Part shown: positions 52,705 through 63,420 of the stretch, one piece after another
Layout of the letters: the number at the start of each line of letters is the position of its first letter
Position numbering within the stretch: position 1 is the stretch's first letter
DNA from: Bartonella sp. WD12.1
GTDB lineage: Bacteria > Pseudomonadota > Alphaproteobacteria > Rhizobiales > Rhizobiaceae
Reading direction: 5' to 3'
Length of the DNA stretch: 64,000 nt
NCBI RefSeq assembly: GCF_002022415.1
Contig: NZ_MUBG01000001.1
Span: 248,001-312,000, forward strand
The notes under the pieces: generated by a model
Databases searched by the model: none
Seen by the model: only the letters and a program-made list of their open reading frames with translations
What the model was told of the DNA's origin: nothing
Program-made: the position numbers and the translations under genes

Positions 52705-53397
52705 TTATAAATCTTGCCATATTGCCATTGCTTCTAAAACTTCCGGTAAATGTGCATGTTTAGTAATCACTGTTTCAGCTCCAGCATCTGTGAGAGCATT
52801 GGAGTGGCTAAGATAACTGTGCGATCCTCCCGTAAAGCCAACAACGCGCATCCCCGCTGCTTTTGCTGCATGTACGCCATGAATAGAATCTTCTATAACA
52901 ATAACATTTTGTGGTTGTACACATAATTTTTGTGCAGCAAAAAGAAAAATATCGGGTGCAGGTTTTGGTTTTTGAGTTCCAACTTCGAGTGCAGAAAATA
53001 TTTTGTTTTCAAAAAGGTCATAAAGATTAACAGCGGTAAGCATCTGTTTTATATCTGTACTCATTGCATTAGAGCAGATACAATAGGGGTATTGAAGTTT
53101 AATAGTTTCTATTGCTTTTCTTATACCATCAATGGCACGTAATTTAGTTGTTATTTGTGCACGAAAAAGGTTTGACATTTGATCTATAAGGCGAGCGGAA
53201 ATTGGTTTTTTTATTTCCTGTTCGACTTTTTGAAGAATATCACGAAAAATAAGCCCTGCATAGCGTTCACTTAATTCTTCAGGTGATATTTCATATCCTA
53301 CTTCTGTCAGTAATTGCGCACCAATTTCTGCTGCTAGATATTCAGAATCTACCAAAACTCCATCACAATCAAAAATAATAAGGTCGATTTGAGGCAT
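52705..53397 (-). CDS. HAD-family phosphatase
   Basis: A 230-residue haloacid-dehalogenase hydrolase of the phosphoglycolate-phosphatase/beta-phosphoglucomutase subgroup. Motif I is LIIFDCDGVLVDSEYLAAE (nucleophile Asp and acid-base Asp). Motif II is in CSNAMS. Motif III Lys is in GTQKPKPAPDIFLFAA, and motif IV in VIVIEDSIHGVHAAKAAGMRV. A helical cap (about 15-85) sits after motif I. The substrate is unknown; 6-phosphogluconate or sugar phosphates are typical for this kind. Confidence 0.88.
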   Translation of the reverse strand: MPQIDLIIFDCDGVLVDSEYLAAEIGAQLLTEVGYEISPEELSERYAGLIFRDILQKVEQEIKKPISARLIDQMSNLFRAQITTKLRAIDGIRKAIETIKLQYPYCICSNAMSTDIKQMLTAVNLYDLFENKIFSALEVGTQKPKPAPDIFLFAAQKLCVQPQNVIVIEDSIHGVHAAKAAGMRVVGFTGGSHSYLSHSNALTDAGAETVITKHAHLPEVLEAMAIWQDL

Positions 53398-54849
<1,452 letters not shown>

Positions 54850-54930
54850 GCAATAAATCACATTTATTTGTCTTTCAAATCTCAATAAATTAGCACTAAA
54901 TTAAACACTAAAGCTTTTATGCAAGCAAAG

Positions 54931-55992
54931 CTATTTTAGTTTAAAAGAGTTGGGAATTGCTACAGAAATGGCTTTTTTCATAACGGTAGGAAGTGCCTCT
55001 TTGGAAAGATCATGCATATCACACCACCAGCCGTTTTTGAGTTTCGTTTCGCTAATATTGTCGATACAATAGACATTAAGTTTCAGAGAAAAATGAGTAA
55101 AAATATGTGTAACTTGTCCTTTAAATTGCCAATTGGCGTGGAAAGGTGCATTTTGGAGTTCATTTTCACCATTTGTTCCAATATGATTGGGTATTTGGGT
55201 CATTCCATTGAGTAGTCTGTTACTCTGTTGTTTTTCTAAGTAAATTTGCTTATTTTTATTGAGTACTACAAAAGCAACGCCAGTTTTAAAGGGTCGTGCT
55301 TTTTTAGGTGCTTTAACTGGAAATGCTTCTGTTGTATGCATTTTCTTTGCTTTGCACAGATTTTGAAGAGGGCAGAGTAAACAAGATGGTTTACGTGGTG
55401 TGCAAATTGTTGCACCTAAATCCATCATGGCTTGTGCAAAGTCACCAGGACGATTTGAATCAGTAATTTTCTGAGTTTTTTCTTTTATTTCAGATTTTGC
55501 TTTAGGTAATACTGAAGTAATAGCAAATAAACGGGTTATAATGCGTTCAACATTACCATCAACAACAGCCACAGGGTGTTCAAAAGCAATTGCAGCAATA
55601 GCTGCTGCAGTATAATCTCCGATACCGGGTAAAGTACGTAATATTTTTACAGACTGAGGAAATTCACCTTTATAGTTTTCAAGGAGTTGATGAGCACAAT
55701 TTTTAAGGTTGCGTGCCCGCGAATAATAGCCAAGGCCAGCCCATGCTTTCATAATATCATCTTGTGATGCTTGTGATAGGGAAGAAAGATTAGGCCAGAG
55801 CTTTAGAAATTTTTTAAAATAAGGTTTAACTGTTTCAACAGTTGTTTGTTGAAGCATGATTTCAGATAGCCAAACTTTATAAGGATCAGGGCGAATACCT
55901 TCCATTTGTTCTTTAGGGGTAATACGCCATGGCAAATGCCGATGATTTTGATCGTACCAGGAAAGAAGGCGCGAAGAAATTTCATGCATCAT
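54931..55992 (-). CDS. mutY: A/G-specific adenine glycosylase MutY
   Basis: Base-excision repair glycosylase that removes adenine opposite 8-oxoguanine. The helix-hairpin-helix GPD region reads LPGIGDYTAAAIAAIAFEHPVAVVDGNVERI. The 4Fe-4S cysteines are in CTPRKPSCLLCPLQNLC. LPWRITP and WLSEIMLQQTTVETV are in the N-terminal part, and the NUDIX-like C-terminal domain recognises 8-oxoG. The start is ATG at 55992 or 55989. It is divergent from the DUF721 gene. Confidence 0.96.
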   Translation of the reverse strand: MMHEISSRLLSWYDQNHRHLPWRITPKEQMEGIRPDPYKVWLSEIMLQQTTVETVKPYFKKFLKLWPNLSSLSQASQDDIMKAWAGLGYYSRARNLKNCAHQLLENYKGEFPQSVKILRTLPGIGDYTAAAIAAIAFEHPVAVVDGNVERIITRLFAITSVLPKAKSEIKEKTQKITDSNRPGDFAQAMMDLGATICTPRKPSCLLCPLQNLCKAKKMHTTEAFPVKAPKKARPFKTGVAFVVLNKNKQIYLEKQQSNRLLNGMTQIPNHIGTNGENELQNAPFHANWQFKGQVTHIFTHFSLKLNVYCIDNISETKLKNGWWCDMHDLSKEALPTVMKKAISVAIPNSFKLK

Positions 55993-56063
55993 TGTCTTCA
56001 ATCATAGGAATATATAAAATACAAAGAAAAAATTGTTATAATTTAGTAATAATCTGGTATGAA

Positions 56064-56564
56064 ATGAGCAAAACATCTCAAAAGCACCATTTTTATTCTC
56101 TTTCTAAAACAGTATCCAGTATGCTTGATCCGATTTTACGCAGGCGGACGGGGCTTAATATGGCGCTTATAGAACACTGGTCGCAGATTGTAGGCTACGA
56201 TATTGCTGAATCCACAATACCACTCAAAATTATTTGGAAACGTCGTGCAAATCAAGATGAGCTTTTTAAGCCTGCAACACTTGTCATAGCATGTGAAGGA
56301 TTTACTGCGTTAAAATTGATCCATGAAACAGAAGAATTGATTCAGCGAATTAATGGTTTTTTTGGGTATGTCGCTATTGACCGTATTAAGATAGAGCAAA
56401 AGCAGGTATCAACTCTTACTAAGCAGCTAAGGGCAGAGCCAGCTGTGAATGAAAAAGATAAACAACACGTGAAGAAAATGCTTCAATATGTTGAAGATGA
56501 AAACCTCCGTCAATCGCTTTATGAACTTGGATGTTGCATTTTTGCAGAAAAAAATAATAAATAA
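56064..56564 (+). CDS. DUF721 / DciA-like protein
   Basis: A 166-residue protein from the ATG at 56064 (MSKTSQKHHFYSLSKTV). The DUF721 domain covers about 20-120: LDPILRRRTGLNMALIEHWSQIVGYDIAESTIP, then LVIACEGFTALKLIHETEELIQRINGFFGY. Relatives include the helicase loader DciA, but rhizobial forms are less well understood. An upstream in-frame start at 55929 would overlap mutY and is unlikely. It precedes dsbA, a conserved rhizobial arrangement. Confidence 0.88.
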   Translation: MSKTSQKHHFYSLSKTVSSMLDPILRRRTGLNMALIEHWSQIVGYDIAESTIPLKIIWKRRANQDELFKPATLVIACEGFTALKLIHETEELIQRINGFFGYVAIDRIKIEQKQVSTLTKQLRAEPAVNEKDKQHVKKMLQYVEDENLRQSLYELGCCIFAEKNNK

Positions 56565-56687
56565 ATCAAAACATTTTTGTATATTTTTACTATTATCTTT
56601 AATATATAAAAGCACTGAATTTCTACATATCTAATAATAACAGAAAAGTTTTGTTATGCTAAACTACCGTTCTTCTTTTTATTTTGT

Positions 56688-57302
56688 ATGGTGATTTTGA
56701 TCTCGGCTATCACTGTACAGATTAATGCGACTATAGCTTCAGCTAGTAAAGTTAAATCAGTTGCAACTGTTGATATGGCTAAGCTTCTTCAGGAGGGTAA
56801 GGATAGAGTTGAAGGTGATATTAATGCGCCAGTGACTATTGTTGAATATGCTTCAGTTACCTGTGGTCATTGTGCTGACTTTTATAATAATGTGCTGCCC
56901 AAAATTCGGAAAAAATATATAAAAACAGGTAAAGTAAAGCTTATTTTTCGGGAATTTGCTTTTGATCCTCGTGCAACAGCAGGCTTTATGTTGGCGCGTT
57001 GTGCACCAGAAGATCGCTATTTTCCTTTGATAGAAGTTTTATTTCAAAAACAGAGTGAGTGGGTTTGGGTAGAGGATTCTTTAACGCCATTGAAAAAAAT
57101 TAGCTCACTAGCTGGTTTTACAGATGAGAGCTTTGAGGCTTGTCTAAAAAATCAGTCTATTTTAGATGAAGTGAATGCATCTTTTGAGCGTGGGAAAGAA
57201 TTTGGTGTTACAGCAACACCTACCTTTTTCATTAATGGTAATAAGTATGAAGGTTTGATGTCAGAGGAAGATTTTTTCTCAATTATTGATAGTTTTCTTT
57301 GA
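56688..57302 (+). CDS. DsbA-type thiol-disulfide oxidoreductase (signal peptide possibly frameshifted)
   Basis: Periplasmic thioredoxin-fold oxidoreductase that forms disulfides in exported proteins. The active site CGHC is in YASVTCGHCADFYNN, and the cis-Pro loop is ATPTFFINGNKYEG. The readable ORF starts at 56688 with MVILISAITVQINATIASA, which lacks the positive n-region of a signal peptide. An ATG at 56656 is out of frame by one base; adding one T to the T5 run at 56676-56680 would give MLNYRSSFLFCMVILI..., an ideal signal peptide. The true start is therefore uncertain. Confidence 0.87.
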   Translation: MVILISAITVQINATIASASKVKSVATVDMAKLLQEGKDRVEGDINAPVTIVEYASVTCGHCADFYNNVLPKIRKKYIKTGKVKLIFREFAFDPRATAGFMLARCAPEDRYFPLIEVLFQKQSEWVWVEDSLTPLKKISSLAGFTDESFEACLKNQSILDEVNASFERGKEFGVTATPTFFINGNKYEGLMSEEDFFSIIDSFL

Positions 57303-57497
57303 ACACACACACATTCTGCTAAGAAAATAAGCAATTGATAATTATGGCGGTTCTCCTTCTTTCTATAAAGGGTTACTTTCGTGCGTCTATGAAACAACGT
57401 TTTGTTTGGTTAAGCGAATTTTGGATTGAATGATTCCTTTGGATAGTTAGCTTAGGTCAAATGATACTTTAATGCTGATAATGGGAGAATTTGTACA

Positions 57498-60163
57498 GTG
57501 ATAAAATGGGTTTATAGTTTTGGTGATGGTAACGCAGAGGGAAGCGCAAATGAGCGTAATCTCCTTGGTGGCAAAGGGGCTAATTTAGCAGAAATGAGCA
57601 AGCTTGGCTTACCTGTTCCTCCCGGCTTCACTATTACAACAGAAGTTTGTAACTTTTATTATACGCATAACAAGGCATATCCAGAGGAATTGCAAGGAGC
57701 TGTCAAGCAGGCACTCAAACGCATTGGTGAACAAACAGGCCGCGAGTTTGGTAGTAAAAGCATACCGCTGTTACTTTCTGTTCGTTCTGGAGCTCGGACT
57801 TCTATGCCAGGAATGATGGATACAATTCTTAATCTTGGTATGAATGATGAAACAGTAAAAGCAATCGCTTTGCAGACTAGTAATGAGCGCTTTGCTTATG
57901 ACAGTTATCGCCGTTTTATCCAAATGTATTCCAATGTTGTTTTAGGTTTGGATCATTCGTGCTTTGAAGAGATTCTTGATGAGGTAAAAGTATCCAACGG
58001 TTATGATGTCGATACAGAAATGACAGCCACTGATTGGAAAAACGTTATTATTTCTTACAAAGCATATGTTGAAGAAATGTTAGGTGAGCCTTTTCCACAA
58101 GATCCTGAAAAGCAACTATGGGGTGCAATTGGTGCAGTTTTTTCAAGTTGGATGACTGCTCGTGCAATCACTTATCGTCGTTTGCACAATATTCCTGAAA
58201 ACTGGGGGACGGCAGTTAATGTGCAGGCCATGGTCTTTGGTAATATGGGTGAAGATTCTGCAACAGGTGTTGCATTTACACGCAATCCATCAACAGGGGA
58301 AAAAGAGCTTTACGGTGAGTTTTTAATCAATGCACAAGGTGAGGATGTTGTCGCAGGCATTCGTACTCCACAAAATATCACTGAGGTTGCACGGATTGCT
58401 GCTGGTTCGAATAAGCCATCACTAGAAAAAATTATGCCGGAAGCTTTTTTGAGGTTTTGTCAAATTGCACAGAAACTTGAAAAGCATTACTGTGATATGC
58501 AAGATCTTGAATTTACAATTGAAAAGGGTAAATTATGGATTTTGCAAACCCGCTCAGGAAAGCGAACGGCGCGTGCAGCCTTAAAAATGGCAGTACAAAT
58601 GGTTGAGGAGGGGTTGATCAGTCATGAAGAGGCGGTGATGCGAATTGAACCAAAATCTCTTGATCAACTTTTACATCCAACTCTTGATCCCAAGGCAGCC
58701 CGTTTTGTTATAGCACGTGGTTTACCTGCTTCTCCAGGTGCAGCAACTGGTGAAATTGTTTTTACTGCAGAAGAGGCAGAGGCAGCATCAAAAGAAGGCC
58801 GTAAAGTTATTTTGGTGCGTGTAGAAACAAGTCCAGAAGACATTCATGGTATGCATGCTGCAGAAGGAATTTTAACAACACGTGGTGGCATGACAAGTCA
58901 CGCTGCTGTTGTAGCACGTGGTATGGGAAAGCCCTGTATTTCTGGTGCAGGTAGTGTACGAATTGATTATACTACAAATACAATGATTGTTTCAGGAGAG
59001 ACTTTTCAAAAAGGAGATGTCATTACAATTGATGGTGCAAGTGGAGAGATTCTTAAAGGAAAGGTTGCAATGTTGCAGCCCGAGCTTTGTGGAGACTTTG
59101 CTCAATTAATGGAATGGGCTGATAAAATACGGCGTATGAAAATTCGTGTTAATGCTGAAACACCATCTGATGCACGTATGGGGCGTTCTTTTGGAGCTGA
59201 AGGTATTGGTCTTTGTCGTACCGAGCATATGTTTTTTGCTGGTGAACGTATTGTTGCTATGCGTGAAATGATTTTAAGCAATGATCAAGATGGACGTCGT
59301 AAAGCATTGGATAAGCTTTTGCCAATGCAGCGGTCAGATTTTGCAGAATTGTTTGAAATTATGTCTGGTTTACCTGTCACTATCCGTTTTTTGGATCCTC
59401 CTTTACATGAGTTTTTACCAAAAACAGATGCAGAAATTCTTGATGTTGCAATGGCTATGGGAATTCCTGCTGAAATTATTTCCGAACGGGCGCAGCAACT
59501 ACATGAATTTAATCCTATGCTTGGGTTACGAGGATGTCGTTTGATCATTACTTACCCTGAAATTGCTGAAATGCAAGCACGAGCAATTTTTGAAGCAGCA
59601 GCAGATGCTGCTCAAAAGTCTGGATCTCCTGTTATGCTTGAAATTATGATACCGCTTGTTGCACTTAAATCTGAATTGGATTTTGTGAAAACCTGTATTG
59701 ACGATGTAGCTAGTACAGTAATGAGGGAAAAGGGAAAGGATATCCAGTATATAGTTGGAACTATGATTGAGCTACCAAGAGCGGCTCTTCGTGCAGGTGA
59801 GATTGCTGAAACTGCAGAATTTTTTTCGTTTGGAACAAACGATTTGACACAAACTACTTTTGGTATTTCACGTGATGATGCAGCTCCTTTTTAGCAACTT
59901 ATTCTCAAAAAAGAATTTTGGAACAAGATCCTTTCGTGTCAATTGATCGTGATGGAGTAGGGGAACTTATCGCTATTGCTGCGCAACGTGGGCGTTCTCA
60001 GCGTGCGAAAATTAAATTAGGTATTTGTGGTGAACATGGAGGAGATCCTGATTCTATCGCTTTGTGTGAGGAAAATAACTTAGATTATGTTTCATGTTCA
60101 CCTTTTCGAGTACCAATTGCACGTTTAGCTGCGGCACAAGCAGCAATTGCCCAAAAGTCATAA
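57498..60163 (+). pseudogene. ppdK: Pyruvate phosphate dikinase, frameshifted near the 3' end
   Basis: PPDK interconverts pyruvate and phosphoenolpyruvate with ATP, phosphate and a phosphohistidine. The gene starts with GTG at 57498 (GGGAG upstream) and reads 798 codons to a TAG at 59892. The nucleotide domain, swivelling His (His468 in GGMTSHAAVVARG) and most of the PEP domain lie in it. The last part, including the catalytic Cys in [10 protein letters not shown], continues in another frame to 60163. The shift is at a T5 run before the stop (59888-59892). One extra T gives 888 residues, the family length. Without it the enzyme would be dead. Confidence 0.94.
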
Positions 60164-61490
60164 GAATCTAAAGATATCATTCTTTACTTTAATGGCTTTG
60201 GTATATTGGGATAATATTTTAATACTTTAATACATTGCTAAAGGTAGAAAGTAATTTCTTAAGGTGTCTTGTTTGAGTTATGTATATGGAAGATAGCATT
60301 GCTTTTGATATATTTTATGAAAAATGGTTAAGGTACAATAGCATGTTATGCATACATGCTGTATCTTATGATGCATAATATTAAGATATTAGATTACAAG
60401 TTTTTATTGAATGCTAATAGTAATTTTTGTTGTCTGTAAAATACCAGGCGAATATATTAAAGAGACAAAAATGCACTGATTATTGCTTCTACAAATTACC
60501 AACAACTACCGAAAATGAATGTTGTGTAGAGTAGTATATGATCTTATAAATAAGTATTTACTTGTGTCATGTGATTAAAATCTCTCCATAGGATACGAAA
60601 TTGGAAGAGAATTTTTTTAAAAAGCACTTTGCAATTTGTGACTATATAGCACTCATAGTGGAATAGAAGCTCTAAGAGGGTAATTTTTATTAGTTACTAT
60701 TACTTCATAATGCTGCTTATTTAGTTTTTGTTTGTTTTGCTCCTTCCATCCACGATGGATCCAAACTAATACACAAAATTCCAACTTTTTATACGATATG
60801 TTTTAGAGATTTTTATCATTGAAATTTTTTGAGCATATTTTCAATGTCTTAGAAGGAGGGGTGATTTGTGGAAGGTAATTATTTATAGTTGGGGGTAAAG
60901 TGTATCATTATGTATGAGCAGTTTATTTAGTGATAGCGCGTGATCTTTTATTGAATTTTCTAAATCCAGCTGCGATAATATTTATCTATGATAGAATAAA
61001 TAAAAGAAAAATTACTATTTTTGTACACGGAGACTTTATATAATTTACTGTATAGCTAAGTATTTCTCTGTTATTGTTATGTGATAAATATAGTTTATTG
61101 ATATATTATCAATTGTATTAAAAGTATGCTAAATTTTTATTTTAAATATTAAAATCAATAATAGTTAAAGTTATGGATCAGTGTAGTTTGAAGTATTTGT
61201 ATTTATAAATGATGGAAAAGTATTACCAGTTTTACACTGTGAAATGATAATATTTTACTTTAAGAAAACGATAATAGCTATAATGTGAGCTAAAACTATT
61301 TAATTAAAAGAATAAACGTATAGATTTTTTTGGTCTAGTTCTTTTAATATTTGTGGTGTATTGATCTGTCTTATTGTAATGCTTAAAAAGCTTTTACAAG
61401 AAGAAAAATGAAAGCTTTAGCTTTCAGATGTTGCGTACAATTACAAGAATCGGTATAAGGCGCGAGCATAGTGTAATAGTTTTCTTTTTT
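60164..61490. other. 1.3-kb gene-poor region between ppdK and tRNA-Gln
   Basis: No gene is supported. Contents worth noting: a 7-bp palindromic hairpin AGCATGT/ACATGCT at 60340-60360, a 6-bp hairpin TCCATC/GATGGA at 60745-60759, an 8-bp one TGAAAGCT/AGCTTTCA at 61409-61426, and the tRNA promoter. The base composition is strongly AT-rich. Confidence 0.45.
61431..61459 (+). promoter_or_regulatory. Promoter of tRNA-Gln
   Basis: TTGCGT (61431-61436) and TATAAG (61454-61459) have the ideal 17-base spacing. The following GGCGCGAG is a GC-rich discriminator, as found at stable-RNA promoters under stringent control. It lies 31 bases before the tRNA. Confidence 0.5.
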
Positions 61491-61565
61491 TGGGGTATAG
61501 CCAAGCGGTAAGGCACCGGTTTTTGGTACCGGCATTCCCTGGTTCGAATCCAGGTACCCCAGCCA
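61491..61565 (+). tRNA. tRNA-Gln (anticodon UUG)
   Basis: The gene has a perfect seven-base acceptor stem (TGGGGTA with TACCCCA), a D arm with AGCCAAGCGGTAAGGC, an anticodon stem CCGGT/ACCGG enclosing the loop TTTTGGT with anticodon TTG, and a T arm CCTGG-TTCGAAT-CCAGG. The discriminator is G, and CCA is encoded (61563-61565). A decayed integrase gene lies about 120 bases downstream, so this tRNA was probably used as an integration site. Confidence 0.97.
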
Positions 61566-61684
61566 AATATCAATAAAATAAATCGGTTAGTATAAAGATA
61601 AGGGGATTTGTACTTATTGATTCTATTATCTTATTTTCGTTATCCTGCACTTTTTTGAAGTTTTTTAATTGTTTCTATGGTGAG

Positions 61685-61974
61685 TTACTGTCTTTGTATG
61701 AATGATGCCATTTCATTTTCAGTCCGTTTTAAAAGTGCTTTAAATTGTAAAATCGTAACACCTGCATGACAGCTCTTTTTGCTGGTAATTTTCTCAATCC
61801 ATGGGCTGATTTCTTAACGCCAGCTGTATTATAAACATTTCTAAACAGCTTACCAAGGCTTTCTTTGGTTGATTTTTTTGCTTTCCCAAAAATAAATGTC
61901 TTATTTTCGGTGGAGCCCATTCCGAATGTTTTTGCTAATTCAGGTGAAATGGGAGCAAAAAGCAGTACAACCAT
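61685..61974 (-). pseudogene. Decayed tyrosine-recombinase integrase (C-terminal remnant)
   Basis: The minus-strand sequence reads ISPELAKTFGMG..KTFIFGKAKK and then AGVKKSAHGLRKLPAKRA, the C-terminal catalytic region of phage-type tyrosine integrases with the H-x-x-R motif HGLR. The end of the domain (CHAGVTILQFKALLKRTENEMAS, with the family sequence ENEMAS) is in another frame, ending at 61685, and the nucleophile Tyr region is not intact. The same frame extends upstream to 62097 with one internal TGA. The gene is clearly inactive. Its position beside tRNA-Gln is the classic one for an integrated element. Confidence 0.8.
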
Positions 61975-62643
61975 TACAAGCTGTAGAAAGCATACTTTCT
62001 TTGTAGCTGATAATGGTTTACTAGATCAATAATGAAGGCGAGCTGCTCGCCTATTGGTTTTGGTAAAGTCGATAAAACGATTTTTGAACTCTACCATGAT
62101 TTGCTATCGATGATATGAAACGTGCATTAATCTGGTCTGTTCACAGAATCTATTTTTCAATTAATGACGATTATTATCGGAATACAATATTTATGTTTAT
62201 GATTGGATCTTACCAATATGGAGGTGTGATTAGAGGGCATAATAAGCCAGTGGAATGTAAAAATCTTATGTTAATATTCTAACCGATTTGTGAAAAGAAT
62301 GACTATAGTTGATATATTTACGTGCTTACTCATTTTATTAATAGCATAAAATACAAATTTAATTTTATGTGTGCATTTGGTAAGATTTTCATTGAGTGCG
62401 GTGTATTATGCTGTTTAAAAATATATTCAGACGTAGACTATTTTTATTAAATAAGGAAGATAAGAACTTTTTTGGTTTATGATTTTTATCTTTTTTGATT
62501 GTTTTTTAAGGACTTAGTAGAAGAACAGTTTTCTACAAATTGGTATGGCATATTTTTCTTATTGATGTCATTATAATATTCAGTTTCTCATTAGCTTTTA
62601 GTTGATTTGTCAAAATGGCTATTAACGCTAAATTGATTGTAAA
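61975..62643. other. Rest of a decayed island downstream of tRNA-Gln
   Basis: About 670 bases hold no gene. The frame upstream of the integrase remnant runs to 62097 (MVEFKNRFIDFTKTNRR...) with one TGA stop. A GC-rich palindrome at 62036-62052 is unusual in this AT-rich stretch. I do not see a second copy of the tRNA 3' end. Confidence 0.45.
62036..62052. repeat. GC-rich perfect palindrome
   Basis: AGGCGAG (62036-62042) and CTCGCCT (62046-62052) pair perfectly around CTG. It is conspicuously GC-rich within very AT-rich DNA beside the integrase remnant. Confidence 0.5.
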
Positions 62644-62663
62644 CAAATGTTCAATAACATTTG
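62644..62663 (+). promoter_or_regulatory. Perfect 8-bp inverted repeat upstream of sodB
   Basis: CAAATGTT (62644-62651) and AACATTTG (62656-62663) are exact reverse complements with a four-base spacer, about 75-95 bases before the sodB ATG. The size and symmetry fit a regulator-binding site. Confidence 0.4.
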
Positions 62664-62682
62664 CTTTTAAATGCTGTAAGTG

Positions 62683-62698
62683 CCAAAGTAGGCTTTGG
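62683..62698 (+). promoter_or_regulatory. Second inverted repeat in sodB leader
   Basis: CCAAAG (62683-62688) pairs with CTTTGG (62693-62698) around TAGG, between the first inverted repeat and the Shine-Dalgarno. It may form a leader RNA hairpin or a second operator. Confidence 0.35.
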
Positions 62699-62736
62699 GA
62701 GAGAGCTTAATAATTAGAATCGAGGAGATTTTTGAA

Positions 62737-63339
62737 ATGGCTTTTGAATTAGCTGAATTGTCTTATGATTATGACGCCCTTTTACCTTATATGTCACGTG
62801 AGACGCTTGAATACCATCGTGATAAGCATCATTTCGCTTACCTTACTAATACAAATAATTTTGTAAAAGATTTAGGTTTGGAAAATAAGAGCCTTGAAAA
62901 TATTATTAAGGAAAGTTTTGGTAAAAATCCTGGTTTGTTTAATAACGCAGCTCAATCTTATAATCATCATCATTTTTGGAATTGGATGAAAAAAGGTGGT
63001 GGTGGTCAAAAACTACCTGGAAAATTAGCAAAAGCTATTGAGTCTGATCTTGGTGGTTATGAGAAATTCCGTACAGATTTTATCGCAGCTGGTAGTACTC
63101 AATTCGGTTCTGGTTGGGCATGGGTAGCTGTTAAAGATGGCAAGCTTGAGATTATGAAAACCCCCAATGGCGAAAACCCTCTGATTCATGATGCTCAACC
63201 TATTTTAGGTGTTGATGTGTGGGAGCATTCTTATTACATTGATTATCGTAATGCACGCCCAAAATATCTTGAGGCTTTTGTGGATCATTTAATTAATTGG
63301 GATTATGTTTTAGAGTTATATGAAAATTGCGGATTTTAA
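62737..63339 (+). CDS. sodB: Superoxide dismutase (Fe/Mn family)
   Basis: Dismutates superoxide to peroxide and oxygen, probably in the cytoplasm. The ATG at 62737 with GAGGAG nine bases upstream gives 200 residues; the in-frame ATG at 62695 lies in the leader. Metal ligands are the His in LEYHRDKHHFAYL, the His in SYNHHHFWNWM, and the Asp and His in GVDVWEHSYYIDY. GSGWAWVAV and Gly-rich KKGGGGQKLPG suit the iron type, although metal choice cannot be proved. It is transcribed alone. Confidence 0.95.
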   Translation: MAFELAELSYDYDALLPYMSRETLEYHRDKHHFAYLTNTNNFVKDLGLENKSLENIIKESFGKNPGLFNNAAQSYNHHHFWNWMKKGGGGQKLPGKLAKAIESDLGGYEKFRTDFIAAGSTQFGSGWAWVAVKDGKLEIMKTPNGENPLIHDAQPILGVDVWEHSYYIDYRNARPKYLEAFVDHLINWDYVLELYENCGF

Positions 63340-63370
63340 GCAGTTTATAGAGCTATTGATCCTATAAAAG

Positions 63371-63409
63371 ATAAAGGCTTCATAATTTATTGAATTATGG
63401 AGTCTTTAT
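63371..63409. terminator. Bidirectional terminator between sodB and ptrB
   Basis: A 17-bp stem (63371-63387 with 63393-63409; two G-T pairs) has a five-base loop TATTG. It lies between the convergent ends of sodB and the peptidase gene, with A-rich and T-rich flanks, as expected for a two-way intrinsic terminator. Confidence 0.7.
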
Positions 63410-63420
63410 TAATCAGGTGT

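Noticed and set aside
55929..56063. Upstream start for the DUF721 gene overlapping mutY
   Set aside because: The added residues are antisense to the mutY N-terminus and unlike the family; the ATG at 56064 fits.
60721..60780. Minus-strand peptide LDPSWMEGAKQTKTK near 60722-60770
   Set aside because: It looks like a protein C-terminus but has stops directly upstream and no supporting frame; too short to call a remnant.
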